Assembly (NCBI RefSeq): GCF_014640975.1
Contig: NZ_BMHO01000001.1
Span: 132,133 to 196,132, forward strand
DNA from: Microbacterium faecale
GTDB lineage: Bacteria > Actinomycetota > Actinomycetes > Actinomycetales > Microbacteriaceae
Reading direction: 5' to 3'
DNA: 64,000 nucleotides
Position 1 is the stretch's first letter, and each line of letters starts with the position of its first letter. The notes beneath the pieces were generated by a model, which was not told where the DNA came from, did not search any database, and worked only from the letters and a program-made list of their open reading frames with translations. A program made the translations under genes and the position numbers. Below are positions 19,392-28,038 of this stretch, in pieces.

Positions 19392-20246
19392 CTACTTCAC
19401 CGCACCAGCGGTCAGCCCCCCGACGATGTACTTCTGCAGGAAGAGGAACAGCGCGACGACGGGCAGGGCGGCCATCACGGCGCCGGCGGAGAACGCACTC
19501 CAGTCGGCGTACCGCGGGTTCGACACGAGCTTCGTGAGGCCCACGGCGAGCGTCTGCACGTCGGAGTCGATGAGCACGACCGACGCCACGACGAACTCGT
19601 TCACCGACGCGATGAAGCTCAGCAGCGCGACGACCGCGAGGATCGGCGTGACGAGCGGCAGCACGATGGTGAAGAACACGCGTGCGTGGCCGGCGCCGTC
19701 GATACGGGCGGCCTCGTCGATCGACTGCGGAATCGTGTTGAAGAACCCGTACATGAGATACGTGTTCACGCCGAGCGCGCCGCCGAGGTAGACGAGAATC
19801 ACGCCGACGCGGGTGTTCAGGCCGATGGCGGGGAACCAGTCGCCGAGGGCGCTGAGCAGCAGGAAGATCGCGACGACGGCGAGGAGCTGCGGGAACATCT
19901 GCACGACGACGATCGTGATCAGGCCGACACGGCGCCCCGCGAAGCGCATCCGCGAGAACGCGTACGCGGCGAGCGCGCCGAGGAACACGGTGAGGATCGC
20001 GGTCAGACCGCTGATGATCAGCGTGTTGGCGAACCACATCGGGAACGGCGCCTGCGGGTTGGACAGGATCCGCGCGTAGCTGTCGAAGCCGATGGCGGAG
20101 AACAGGGCGTTGGATCCGGTGAGCGTGCCGCTGGGGTTGAGAGAGCTGGAGATCACGAAGACGATCGGCAGCATCGCGACGATGAGCACGATGACGCCGG
20201 CGATGTGACGCCAGCCCGTGTCGAGGAACCACTTGCGCAGAGTCAT
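19392..20246 (-). CDS. malG: Malto-oligosaccharide ABC transporter permease, MalG type
   Basis: A 284-residue inner-membrane permease with six transmembrane segments. The EAA loop EAARIDGAGHARVFF near residues 175-189 docks the ATPase. The ATG overlaps the malF stop by 1 nt (TGATG), so translation is coupled. No MalK ATPase gene lies in this locus; in actinobacteria a shared MsiK-type ATPase encoded elsewhere usually serves such importers. Confidence 0.93.
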   Translation of the reverse strand: MTLRKWFLDTGWRHIAGVIVLIVAMLPIVFVISSSLNPSGTLTGSNALFSAIGFDSYARILSNPQAPFPMWFANTLIISGLTAILTVFLGALAAYAFSRMRFAGRRVGLITIVVVQMFPQLLAVVAIFLLLSALGDWFPAIGLNTRVGVILVYLGGALGVNTYLMYGFFNTIPQSIDEAARIDGAGHARVFFTIVLPLVTPILAVVALLSFIASVNEFVVASVVLIDSDVQTLAVGLTKLVSNPRYADWSAFSAGAVMAALPVVALFLFLQKYIVGGLTAGAVK

Positions 20247-21853
20247 CAGTTCAGCTCCTCCAGCGACTTCGTACGGCGGAACGCGACGATGGAGATCACC
20301 GCGACGATCGCGAAGATGATGATCGTGTACGCGCTCGCGAGACCGTAGTCGCGGGTCTGCCCCGTGAACGCCACCTTGTAGACCATCGAGATGAGGATGT
20401 CGGTGTGCCCGACGGGGATCGGCGCCGAGGAGTCGCGCGGTCCGCCGTCGGTCAACATGTACACGACGTTGAAGTTGTTGAAGTTGAACGCGAACGACGA
20501 GATGAGCAGTGGGGCGATGCTCACGAGCAGCAGCGGAAGCTTGATCCGGCGGAACACCTGCCAGGGACCGGCGCCGTCGACGGTCGCCGCTTCCTGAAGC
20601 TCGTCCGGGATCGACTGCAGCGCTCCCGTGCACACGAGGAACATGTAGGGGAAGCCGAGCCAGATGTTCACGATCAGCACGCTGACCTTCGCCATCCAGG
20701 GATCCGTCAGCCAGGGGATCTCGGCCCCGCCGAAGATCACCTGATTGAGAAACCCGAAGCTCTGGTTCATCATGCCCGCCCAGACCAGCGCGGAGAGGAA
20801 GGAGGGGATCGCGTAGGGCAGGATCAGCAGCGCGCGGTAGATGCGGCGGCCGCGCATGCGCGGGTGGTTGAAGGTGATCGCGAGGAACAGGCCGATCGCG
20901 AAGGTGACCCCGACTGTGATGAGCGCAAAGGCGAACGTCCAGAGCGTGACGTAGACGAGTGGACCGGCGAGGCGCTGATCCGTGACGGCCTTGGCGAAGT
21001 TGTCGAAGCCGACCGCGACCTTCCAGCCCGGCATGAGCTCTTCGCCGCTGTCGGAGGTGAAGGCGCCCGTGCCGATGTCGCGGTAGACGGTGCCGGTCGA
21101 CGTGTCGGTGACGGCGTCGCCATCGTATTCGAGCGACGAGACGTACTGGTAGGCACGGGATCCGTCGGGGGTGCTGATGCGGCCTTCGTTCGGATCCTCG
21201 GAGACCGGCACCGACAGTTCGGTCACCTCGTTCTGCCGCTCGAGCACGTCGGCGAACTGCAGGGTCTCCCATCCGGGCGCCGTGACGGCAGTGTCACCGT
21301 CGAAGGTCGCGTCGGGGACGGCGGCGAGCGGCTCTTCCGACGTGCCGAGGAGGGCGTTGCCGTTCGGGGAGGTCACGAGCAGGCCGAGCTCGCCACCCGA
21401 TTCGACGATGGTCACGGGGTAGGTGGGTGAGTCCGGAACCCGCTCGAGAGCGGAGGCCATGAGCGCGTTCACGGCCTGGTCCTTGGATCCGTTGTGACCC
21501 GTGCCGTAGTTCGTGAAGCCGACGTACCCGGTGTACAGGAGGACGAAGACCTGGAACAGGGCGAGGAAGAGCACCCCGGGAGCGAGGTACTTCGCGGGCA
21601 GCTTGCGCTTCGAGAAGTAAATCCAGTTCACCAGCGCCGCGACCGCGAAGACGATCGCCGCGACACCCCATTCGGCGAAGCCGACGAGGACGAAGATGGC
21701 GTAGACCGCGATCGCGTCCACGATGCCGACGAGGATTAGCTTGACGATCAGGGGACGGATCCCCCCTGCCGCCTCATCGGCGATGCCGTACGCGCGCCGG
21801 CGCCGACGCGTGTCACGCGGATCCGTCGTGACCCGTTCCGTTTCCGTGCTCAC
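20246..21853 (-). CDS. malF: Malto-oligosaccharide ABC transporter permease, MalF type
   Basis: A 535-residue permease. Its N-terminal half has extra membrane segments and a large extracytoplasmic loop (about residues 110-270, including VPDSPTYPVTIVESG), the mark of MalF. The EAA loop EAATVDGAGPWQVFR is near residue 420. The GTG start is supported by GGAAGGA 5 nt upstream. A family B hairpin separates it from malE upstream, probably lowering permease expression relative to the binding protein. Confidence 0.93.
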   Translation of the reverse strand: MSTETERVTTDPRDTRRRRRAYGIADEAAGGIRPLIVKLILVGIVDAIAVYAIFVLVGFAEWGVAAIVFAVAALVNWIYFSKRKLPAKYLAPGVLFLALFQVFVLLYTGYVGFTNYGTGHNGSKDQAVNALMASALERVPDSPTYPVTIVESGGELGLLVTSPNGNALLGTSEEPLAAVPDATFDGDTAVTAPGWETLQFADVLERQNEVTELSVPVSEDPNEGRISTPDGSRAYQYVSSLEYDGDAVTDTSTGTVYRDIGTGAFTSDSGEELMPGWKVAVGFDNFAKAVTDQRLAGPLVYVTLWTFAFALITVGVTFAIGLFLAITFNHPRMRGRRIYRALLILPYAIPSFLSALVWAGMMNQSFGFLNQVIFGGAEIPWLTDPWMAKVSVLIVNIWLGFPYMFLVCTGALQSIPDELQEAATVDGAGPWQVFRRIKLPLLLVSIAPLLISSFAFNFNNFNVVYMLTDGGPRDSSAPIPVGHTDILISMVYKVAFTGQTRDYGLASAYTIIIFAIVAVISIVAFRRTKSLEELN

Positions 21854-21873
21854 TTCGTTCCTTCCCCTCCCAT

Positions 21874-21928
21874 GGGTCGCCAGAGATTGCGGTCTCGTGC
21901 GTCTCGCACGCGCAATCTCTGGCGACCC
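21874..21928. repeat. Palindrome inside the malE-malF intercistronic gap, family B copy 3
   Basis: Perfect 18-bp arms (GGGTCGCCAGAGATTGCG at 21874-21891 and 21911-21928); the loop holds a further CGTGC/GCACG stem. It lies between malE and malF within one operon, so it would act as a partial terminator or mRNA stabiliser. The arms match the copies at 17.7-17.9 kb. Confidence 0.92.
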
Positions 21929-21940
21929 TCAGGTGGTTGA

Positions 21941-23179
21941 TCAGCCGATGGCGGACTCGACGTCGGCGGTGAGCTTCTGCCACCGCTCGACGGGGTCGGC
22001 ACCATTGATGACCTCGGCCTGCGCGATGCCCCAGTACTCCCAGACGGATCCCATCTCTGGGATCGCGGGCATCGGCACCGACTCGGTGCCCACCTCGGCG
22101 AAGCCGGCGATGATCGGGTCACTCGAGGCCGTGTCGGCCGCGGCCGACAGCGCCGGGAGGATGTTGCCGGCCTCGAAGAGCGACAGCTGCGCCTCTTCGG
22201 TGCCGAGGTAGTTCACGAGGAAGTCGGTCGCGGCGACCTGGTTCTCGGACTCGCTCGAGAGGAAGAAGCCCTTCACACCTGCGAAGGGCGAGGCTACCTG
22301 GTCGGTCGGGCTGGGAACCGAGTCGATCGCGACGTCGATGCCGCTGTCCTGCGCGGCGCCGACGTTCCACGGGCCGGTGAGCCAGAACGCGGCGTCGCCG
22401 TCGAGGAAGGCCTGCTTCGCGATGTCGCCGTCGATGTCGGTGTTGAACACACCGGCCGCGCCCTGCTCGCCGAGCCACGTGGCGAAGGCCTCGCCGTTCT
22501 CGCCGCCGATCTGCAGATCAGTCGCGTCGTATCCGGCATCGTTTGTGCCGAACACCGGGGCGCCGAACGCCGTCTGGAACGGGTAGAGGTGGTAGGGGTT
22601 GCCCTCGGCGCCCTGCTCGACGACGAACGGCTGGTCGAGACCGGCGTCCTGGCCGGCCTGGAGCATCTCGTCGAAGCTCGCGGCCGCCTCCGGGACGAGC
22701 TCGGTGTTGCGCAGCACGGCGAGGTTCTCGACGGCGTACGGCAGCATGTAGACGGTTCCGTCGTAGGTCGCGGCCTCGATGGCGACGTCGAGGTAGCCGG
22801 ACGCGGAGTCGCCGAGCTCGAGTGGTGCGACGACGCCGTTCGTGGACAGCTCGCCGAGCCAATCGTGGGCGCCCATGGCGATGTCGGGGCCTTCGCCCGT
22901 CGGGACCTGCTGGATGAAGTCATCCTTGATGTCAGCCGTGTCCTTGCCGATGAGCTCGACGGCCACGCCGGCCTGCTCCTCGTACGCGTCGGCGGCACCC
23001 TGGAGGGCGTCCACGCGCTCGGCGTCGACCCACACCGTGAGGGTCGTCGAGGCCTCGGTCTTCTCGTCAGCCGTGTCGTCGGCGGGAGCGTCGCCGGCTC
23101 CGCCGGCGCAACCGGCCAGGCCGAGCGTGCCCGCGACCGCGATGGCCGCGAATGCCCGGCCCGTCTTGTTCACCGTCAT
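21941..23179 (-). CDS. malE: Malto-oligosaccharide-binding lipoprotein, MalE type
   Basis: A 412-residue extracytoplasmic solute-binding protein. The lipoprotein signal ends at LGLAGC (Cys near residue 24), followed by an acidic linker and the type I sugar-binding fold (TLTVWVDAERVDAL, YEEQAGVAVELI). Internal motifs such as MLPYAVENLAVLRNTELVPE resemble maltose/maltodextrin binders. The ATG has AAAGGGA upstream. First gene of the malEFG operon, transcribed away from the alpha-glucosidase gene, with a LacI-type operator in its promoter. Confidence 0.92.
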   Translation of the reverse strand: MTVNKTGRAFAAIAVAGTLGLAGCAGGAGDAPADDTADEKTEASTTLTVWVDAERVDALQGAADAYEEQAGVAVELIGKDTADIKDDFIQQVPTGEGPDIAMGAHDWLGELSTNGVVAPLELGDSASGYLDVAIEAATYDGTVYMLPYAVENLAVLRNTELVPEAAASFDEMLQAGQDAGLDQPFVVEQGAEGNPYHLYPFQTAFGAPVFGTNDAGYDATDLQIGGENGEAFATWLGEQGAAGVFNTDIDGDIAKQAFLDGDAAFWLTGPWNVGAAQDSGIDVAIDSVPSPTDQVASPFAGVKGFFLSSESENQVAATDFLVNYLGTEEAQLSLFEAGNILPALSAAADTASSDPIIAGFAEVGTESVPMPAIPEMGSVWEYWGIAQAEVINGADPVERWQKLTADVESAIG

Positions 23180-23218
23180 CGGTGTTCCCTTTCGTTCGTG
23201 CCGGCAACTCCGCCGGAC

Positions 23219-23234
23219 TGTAAGCGATTGCATG
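23219..23234. promoter_or_regulatory. LacI-type operator in the malE promoter
   Basis: TGTAAGCGATTGCATG is a near-palindrome of the LacI-family type (ideal TGCAAGCGCTTGCA). It overlaps a candidate malE -10 box TACAGT (minus strand, 23217-23222). The likely ligand is the LacI regulator encoded at 25039-26043. Confidence 0.75.
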
Positions 23235-23316
23235 GTGCGTGATGAGGGTTGCCACTTGGTAAATCAACGAAGCTTCACCAGATGGCCCCCTCAAGAATGC
23301 ACGCCGACGCACCATA

Positions 23317-23331
23317 TTGCAAGCGCTTCCA
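23317..23331. promoter_or_regulatory. LacI-type operator in the alpha-glucosidase promoter
   Basis: TTGCAAGCGCTTCCA with a perfect AAGCGCTT core. It lies just upstream of TACGCT (23350-23355), the -10 box of the leaderless alpha-glucosidase gene, and covers the -35 position. It pairs with the operator at 23219 for co-control of uptake and hydrolysis. Confidence 0.8.
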
Positions 23332-23362
23332 TTCTTCGCGCGTGTGCCCTACGCTGACGGAC

Positions 23363-24970
23363 ATGACTCACGAATGGTGGCGCTCCGCCGTGATCTATCA
23401 GATCTACCCCCGCTCGTTCGCCGACGCCTCCGGCGATGGCGTCGGCGACCTCACCGGCATCACGAACCGCCTCGATGCGGTGCGCGACCTCGGCGTCGAC
23501 GTCGTGTGGCTGTCGCCCTTCATGACGTCCCCGCAGAAGGACGCGGGCTACGACGTCACCGACTACCGCGATATCGACCCGCTGTTCGGCACGCTCGAAG
23601 ACTTCGACCGCATGCTGGCGCGCGCGCACGAGCTCGGCCTCCGCGTCATCATCGACCTCGTTCCGAACCACTCGTCTGATCAGCACGTGTGGTTCCAGCA
23701 AGCACTCGCCGCTGCCCCCGGATCCCCGGAGCGCGCGCGGTACATGTTCCGCGACGGCGACGGCGACACCCCGCCGAACAACTGGCAATCGGTGTTCGGC
23801 GGACCGGCCTGGACGCGCGTGCCGGACGGGCAGTGGTACCTGCACCTGTTCGACTCCTCGCAGCCAGACTTCGACTGGTCGAACGAGGAGGTGCGCGCCG
23901 AGTTCCGCGACATCCTGCGGTTCTGGCTCGACCGCGGCGTCGACGGCTTCCGCGTCGACGTGGCGCACGGCCTCGTGAAGGCCGACGGCCTGCCGAACTA
24001 CACCCCGCCCGCCGACGCGGCGTCGATGGGCGGCGCCGAGCCCGTCCCCTACTGGGGGCAGGACGGCGTGCACGACGTCTACCGCGAGTGGCGCACCGTC
24101 CTCGAAGAGTACGAGGACGAGCGGATCCTCTGCGCCGAGGCGTGGATGCCGACCGTGCAGGAGATCGCGAACTGGGTGCGCCCGGACGAGATGCACCAGG
24201 CCTTCAACTTCGGCTACCTCTCGACCGCCTGGGACCCCGCCGAACTGCGTGGAATCATCGACGAGTCCCTCGCCGCGTTCGGCGACGTGGGAGCGCCGTC
24301 GACGTGGGTGCTGTCGAACCACGATGTCGTCCGGCACGCCACGCGCCTCGCGCTGGGTGACGCGGCTCCGCAGGGTCACGGCGTCGGGCCGCGCTCCGAG
24401 GGCGTCCCCGAGCAGACGTTCGGTCTGCGGCGCGGCCGGGCCGCGACCGCGCTCATGCTCGCGCTGCCCGGATCCGCCTACGTCTACCAGGGCGAGGAGC
24501 TCGGGCTCCCCGAAGCGGTCGAGCTCCCCGATGAGGCCCGACAGGATCCGACGTGGTTCCGCACCGGCGGCGAGCGCTACGGCCGCGACGGCTGCCGCGT
24601 GCCGATCCCCTGGACGCGCTCCGGTGAGTCGTACGGATTCAGCGAGTCGGGCGCATCGTGGCTTCCGCAGCCTGACGGTTGGGCGGCGCTGTCGCGCGAA
24701 GCACAGGAGGGCGTCGAGGGGTCGACGCTGGAGCTGTACCGCTCGCTGCTGCGCCTCCGGCGTGAGCACGCGCTCGGCGCGGGCGGAATCGAGTGGCTCG
24801 ACACGGATCCCAGCGTCCTTTCGTTCCGCAATGGCGACGTGATCGTCGTGGTGAACTTCGGCGATCGCGCCGTGGAGCTCCCGAACGGCGAGGTGCTCGC
24901 CGCATCCGCGACGCTGGAGGGCGGCACGCTTCCGACCGACACCGCGGCCTGGGTCCGCACCGAGGCGTGA
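23363..24970 (+). CDS. Alpha-glucosidase, glycoside hydrolase family 13
   Basis: A cytoplasmic 535-residue enzyme likely to release glucose from imported malto-oligosaccharides; the domain pattern fits the GH13 alpha-glucosidase/oligo-1,6-glucosidase group. The nucleophile Asp is in GVDGFRVDVAHG (near 196), the acid Glu in LCAEAWMP (near 259), the stabilising Asp in LSNHDVVRH (near 320), and the first conserved region is DLVPNHSS (near 100). The ATG at 23363 is 7 nt after TACGCT with no Shine-Dalgarno, so it is leaderless. Divergent from malE, with a LacI operator between. Confidence 0.95.
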   Translation: MTHEWWRSAVIYQIYPRSFADASGDGVGDLTGITNRLDAVRDLGVDVVWLSPFMTSPQKDAGYDVTDYRDIDPLFGTLEDFDRMLARAHELGLRVIIDLVPNHSSDQHVWFQQALAAAPGSPERARYMFRDGDGDTPPNNWQSVFGGPAWTRVPDGQWYLHLFDSSQPDFDWSNEEVRAEFRDILRFWLDRGVDGFRVDVAHGLVKADGLPNYTPPADAASMGGAEPVPYWGQDGVHDVYREWRTVLEEYEDERILCAEAWMPTVQEIANWVRPDEMHQAFNFGYLSTAWDPAELRGIIDESLAAFGDVGAPSTWVLSNHDVVRHATRLALGDAAPQGHGVGPRSEGVPEQTFGLRRGRAATALMLALPGSAYVYQGEELGLPEAVELPDEARQDPTWFRTGGERYGRDGCRVPIPWTRSGESYGFSESGASWLPQPDGWAALSREAQEGVEGSTLELYRSLLRLRREHALGAGGIEWLDTDPSVLSFRNGDVIVVVNFGDRAVELPNGEVLAASATLEGGTLPTDTAAWVRTEA

Positions 24971-25038
24971 TTCGGACGCGTCCCTGGTCAGAGAGGCAGG
25001 GCCGGGGACGCGCTCGGATGAGGTGAGAGGATGACGAC

Positions 25039-26043
25039 GTGAACATCGCCGAGATCGCCCATGCCGTGGGCGTGTCGAGCGCGACGGTGTCGCGGGCGCT
25101 GTCAGGTCGCGGATCCGTCTCGCCGAAGACGCGAGAACGCGTGCTCGCGGCTGCGCGCGAACGCGGATACGTCGTCTCGCAGGCCGCTTCGACACTCGCG
25201 AGCGGACGCAACCGCAACGTCGGGATCGTGCTGCCCTTCCTCGACCGATGGTTCTTCAGCCAGGTGCTCGCGGGAGCGCAGCAGAGCCTCATGCGCGCCG
25301 GGTACGACGTCACGCTCTACAACCTCGAGGGCGACGGATCCGAACGGCGCGAGGTGTTCGAGACGTTCATCCCGCGGCAGCGCGTGGACGCCGTCATCGC
25401 CGTCTCCCTGGAGCTCGACGACACCGAGCTGCAGCAGCTGAAGGCGCTCGACAAGCCGCTCGTGGGCGTGGGTGGGCCGATCGTCGGGGCGCCCACGCTG
25501 GCGCTCGACGACGTCGGCGCGGCGCGGCTCGTGACGGGCCACCTCATCGCCCTCGGCCACACGAGCATCGCCCACATCGGCGGCGACGAGGCGAGCGACG
25601 TCGACTTCCACCTTCCGACGAAGCGCCGCCAGGGATTCGAGGATGCGCTCGAGGAGATCGGCGTGCACGCGCCGCTCGTCGTCGACGCGGACTTCACCGT
25701 ACCGGGCGGCTATCGGGCGGCGAAGCAGATTCTCGGCACGCCTGACCGCCCGACCGCGATCTTCGCGGCCAGCGACGAGATGGCGTTCGGCGCGATGCTC
25801 GCGGCGCGAGACCTCGGGCTCGAGGTTCCCCGCGACGTGTCGATCGCCGGCATCGACGACCACGACATGTCGGACTTTTACGGGCTGACGACGATCGCGC
25901 AGTTCCCCCGCAGCCAGGGCGCGCTCGCGGTCGACCTGGTGTTGGCCGACCTCGAGGGCAGCGCCGTGCCGACAGATACCGATCTCCCGTTCGAACTCGT
26001 CGTACGGTCCTCGACGACGCGGCCGGACACCGCCGCCCGCTAA
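25039..26043 (+). CDS. LacI family regulator of the maltose locus
   Basis: A 334-residue repressor: N-terminal helix-turn-helix ([20 protein letters not shown], residues 3-22) and hinge, then a periplasmic-binding-like effector domain. The GTG start is preceded by GAGAGG; the nearby ATG runs into TGA after three codons. It lies 68 nt after the alpha-glucosidase gene in the same direction, and the two AAGCG-type operators at 23.2-23.3 kb are its probable targets. Its stop overlaps the stop of the convergent oxidoreductase gene (shared CTAA). Confidence 0.93.
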   Translation: MNIAEIAHAVGVSSATVSRALSGRGSVSPKTRERVLAAARERGYVVSQAASTLASGRNRNVGIVLPFLDRWFFSQVLAGAQQSLMRAGYDVTLYNLEGDGSERREVFETFIPRQRVDAVIAVSLELDDTELQQLKALDKPLVGVGGPIVGAPTLALDDVGAARLVTGHLIALGHTSIAHIGGDEASDVDFHLPTKRRQGFEDALEEIGVHAPLVVDADFTVPGGYRAAKQILGTPDRPTAIFAASDEMAFGAMLAARDLGLEVPRDVSIAGIDDHDMSDFYGLTTIAQFPRSQGALAVDLVLADLEGSAVPTDTDLPFELVVRSSTTRPDTAAR

Positions 26044-27140
26044 AGCGTCGCGAGCGCGGCGCGCACCGCCGGATCCTGTTCGTACTCGATCGCCGCGGCG
26101 AGGGCCGCGCGCCGGACGGCATCGATGTCGACCCGCTCGCCCGTCTCCGCCGCCTGCACGGCCGACTCGACCATCGCGAGACTGTGCACGTTCGACGCCG
26201 CCGTGCTCTCCGGCGTCTCGCCGCTGCGCACTGCTCCGACGAACTCCCGCAGCGATCCGGCGATCTCCTCGGGCACCCCGGACGGCACCGCGATCCGCTC
26301 AGGTCGGGCACGGGCACCGGCGGGGATCACGCGAACGTCGTCCGCGCCGTCCCAGCGGATCGTGCCACCGGCGCCGTTGATCCACCATTCGCCGTTCCAG
26401 CTCGTCTCCTCTCCGACCGAGACCCAGCTGCCGGTGAAGACGTACCGCCCGCCGCTGGCGAATTCGAACACCGCGTGGGCCTCCGCTGCGCCCGCGAACC
26501 AACTCCAGCTCGGGTTGTGCTCGTCGCACACGACCGACACCGGCTCCGCACCCATCACCACACGCGCGACGTCGAACTGGTGGATCGCCATGTCGATGAG
26601 GAGCGGATGCGCCATCTGCTCGCGGAAACCCGAGAAATGAGCTTCCCGAAAGAAGCGAGTCGACGCATTCGAGACGGATCCGATACGCGCCAGCTGCTCG
26701 CGCGCCGCGTCGAGCGCCGCGAAGTACCGGCGTGATTGGCTGATCATCAGCAGCTCGCCGTGCACGGCGGCGACGGCGGCCTGGCGATACGCGTCGCGCA
26801 ACGACGGCGCCGCGGGCTTCTCGCAGAGCACGGGGATTCCCGCGGCGAGCGCCTCGACGTTCACGGGCAGGTGTGCGACGGGGACCGTCACGTTGACGGC
26901 CGCATCCACCGGAGTGCGCTCGGCGACCTCGCTGATCGTGCGAGCGGTCACGACGTCGCCGCCGATCCCCTCCTCGATGAGCGCCGTGCGCGCGGTGTCG
27001 AGGTCAAGGTCGACGAGCCCGACAAGCTCGACGTCCGGATCCGCGTCGATCGTTCGCAACCACGCGCGTCCCATGCCGCCGGCGCCCACCTGGACGAGAC
27101 GCAGCGGACCGTCGGTTGTCACGCGGCGGAAGGCGCTCAA
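26040..27140 (-). CDS. Gfo/Idh/MocA family oxidoreductase
   Basis: A 366-residue NAD(P)-dependent sugar or inositol dehydrogenase-like protein. Rossmann motif VGAGGMGRAW (about 18-27), the conserved CEKPAAP (about 107-113) and the catalytic-region histidine in LIDMAIHQFD. The start is TTG: it overlaps the ThuA stop as TTGA, coupling the two. Convergent with lacI, sharing stop-codon bases. The partner ThuA and divergent LacI gene suggest breakdown of a sugar or polyol whose identity is unknown. Confidence 0.9.
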   Translation of the reverse strand: MSAFRRVTTDGPLRLVQVGAGGMGRAWLRTIDADPDVELVGLVDLDLDTARTALIEEGIGGDVVTARTISEVAERTPVDAAVNVTVPVAHLPVNVEALAAGIPVLCEKPAAPSLRDAYRQAAVAAVHGELLMISQSRRYFAALDAAREQLARIGSVSNASTRFFREAHFSGFREQMAHPLLIDMAIHQFDVARVVMGAEPVSVVCDEHNPSWSWFAGAAEAHAVFEFASGGRYVFTGSWVSVGEETSWNGEWWINGAGGTIRWDGADDVRVIPAGARARPERIAVPSGVPEEIAGSLREFVGAVRSGETPESTAASNVHSLAMVESAVQAAETGERVDIDAVRRAALAAAIEYEQDPAVRAALATL

Positions 27141-27925
27141 TTGCCCATCGCCCCCGTGTAGCCGTGGCCGTTGTAGAAGTCCTCACGCTCGTAGCGCAGC
27201 AGCACGGGCGACGTGCGTTCGGGGCGGTCGGTGCGCGCCCACTCCACGGCGTTCGCGATCACGCGGCGCACCTCCTGCTGGTGGTACACGGGGTAGTCCT
27301 GGTCGCCGGGGCTGAAGTAGAAGATCCGGCCGTACCCGCGCCGGTAGGTCATCCCGCTGCGGAAGACCTCGCCGCCGGAGAAGGTCGACAGGAAGACCAG
27401 CTCGTCGGGTGCGGGCACGTCGAAGAACTCGCCGTACATCTCCTGCGCCGGGATGATGAACGGGTGCGGGATACCGCGCGCGATCGGGTGGGTCGGATCC
27501 ACGGTCCAGACAATCTCGCGATCGTCCTTCGAGCGCCAGCGCAGCGTGCAGGTCGTGCCCATCAGCCGGCCGAAGATCTTCGACCAGTGCCCGGAGTGGA
27601 GCACGAGGAGGCCCATCCCCGCGAGTACGTGGCGCTGGATCCGATCGACCACGTCATCGGCGACCTGGTCGTGTGCGGCGTGGCCCCACCAGACGAGGAC
27701 ATCCGTGTCGCGCAGCACCTCCTCAGTGAGCCCGTGCTCGGGATCCTGGAGCGTGGCGGTGCGCACGACGGCGCGCTGGCCGAGGTTCTCTTCGATGCCC
27801 TCCTTGATGGCGCCGTGCATTCCGTGCGGGTAGATGTCGCGCACCTCCTGCTGCTCCTGCTCGTGCACGTTCTCGCCCCAGACGACGACGCGCATGGGCT
27901 GTCCCGATGCGATGGCGGATGACAT
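27137..27925 (-). CDS. ThuA-like (trehalose utilisation) domain protein
   Basis: A 262-residue protein of the class I glutamine-amidotransferase-like ThuA family, found with sugar dehydrogenases. Visible motifs are RVVVWGENVHEQ (N-terminal strand), VLVWWGHAAHD and LLVLHSGHWSKIFG. The ATG at 27925 has GAGGGA 5 nt upstream. It is co-transcribed with the Gfo/Idh/MocA gene. A perfect 12-bp palindromic operator lies 20 nt before the start. ThuA is linked to trehalose or sucrose 3-keto-sugar metabolism in rhizobia; the substrate here is open. Confidence 0.88.
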   Translation of the reverse strand: MSSAIASGQPMRVVVWGENVHEQEQQEVRDIYPHGMHGAIKEGIEENLGQRAVVRTATLQDPEHGLTEEVLRDTDVLVWWGHAAHDQVADDVVDRIQRHVLAGMGLLVLHSGHWSKIFGRLMGTTCTLRWRSKDDREIVWTVDPTHPIARGIPHPFIIPAQEMYGEFFDVPAPDELVFLSTFSGGEVFRSGMTYRRGYGRIFYFSPGDQDYPVYHQQEVRRVIANAVEWARTDRPERTSPVLLRYEREDFYNGHGYTGAMGN

Positions 27926-27944
27926 GGATCTCCCTCGACAGATG

Positions 27945-27959
27945 GTTAAGCGCTTAAAC
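27945..27959. promoter_or_regulatory. LacI-type operator between thuA-like and lacI genes
   Basis: The perfect palindrome TTAAGCGCTTAA (27946-27957), flanked by G and AC. It lies between divergent genes, 20 nt before the ThuA start and 80 nt before the regulator start, and is a probable site for autoregulation and repression by the protein at 28039-29067. Confidence 0.85.
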
Positions 27960-28038
27960 TTCTCGCACCGATGGTACGCCACGTTCGGGGTCTCAACCAG
28001 GCTCCGGCAGAATGTGCGGAGATGGAGGAACCTGACGC

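Noticed and set aside
19392..26043. Missing MalK ATPase taken as a broken importer
   Set aside because: Actinobacterial maltose importers normally share an MsiK-type ATPase encoded elsewhere, so the absence is expected.
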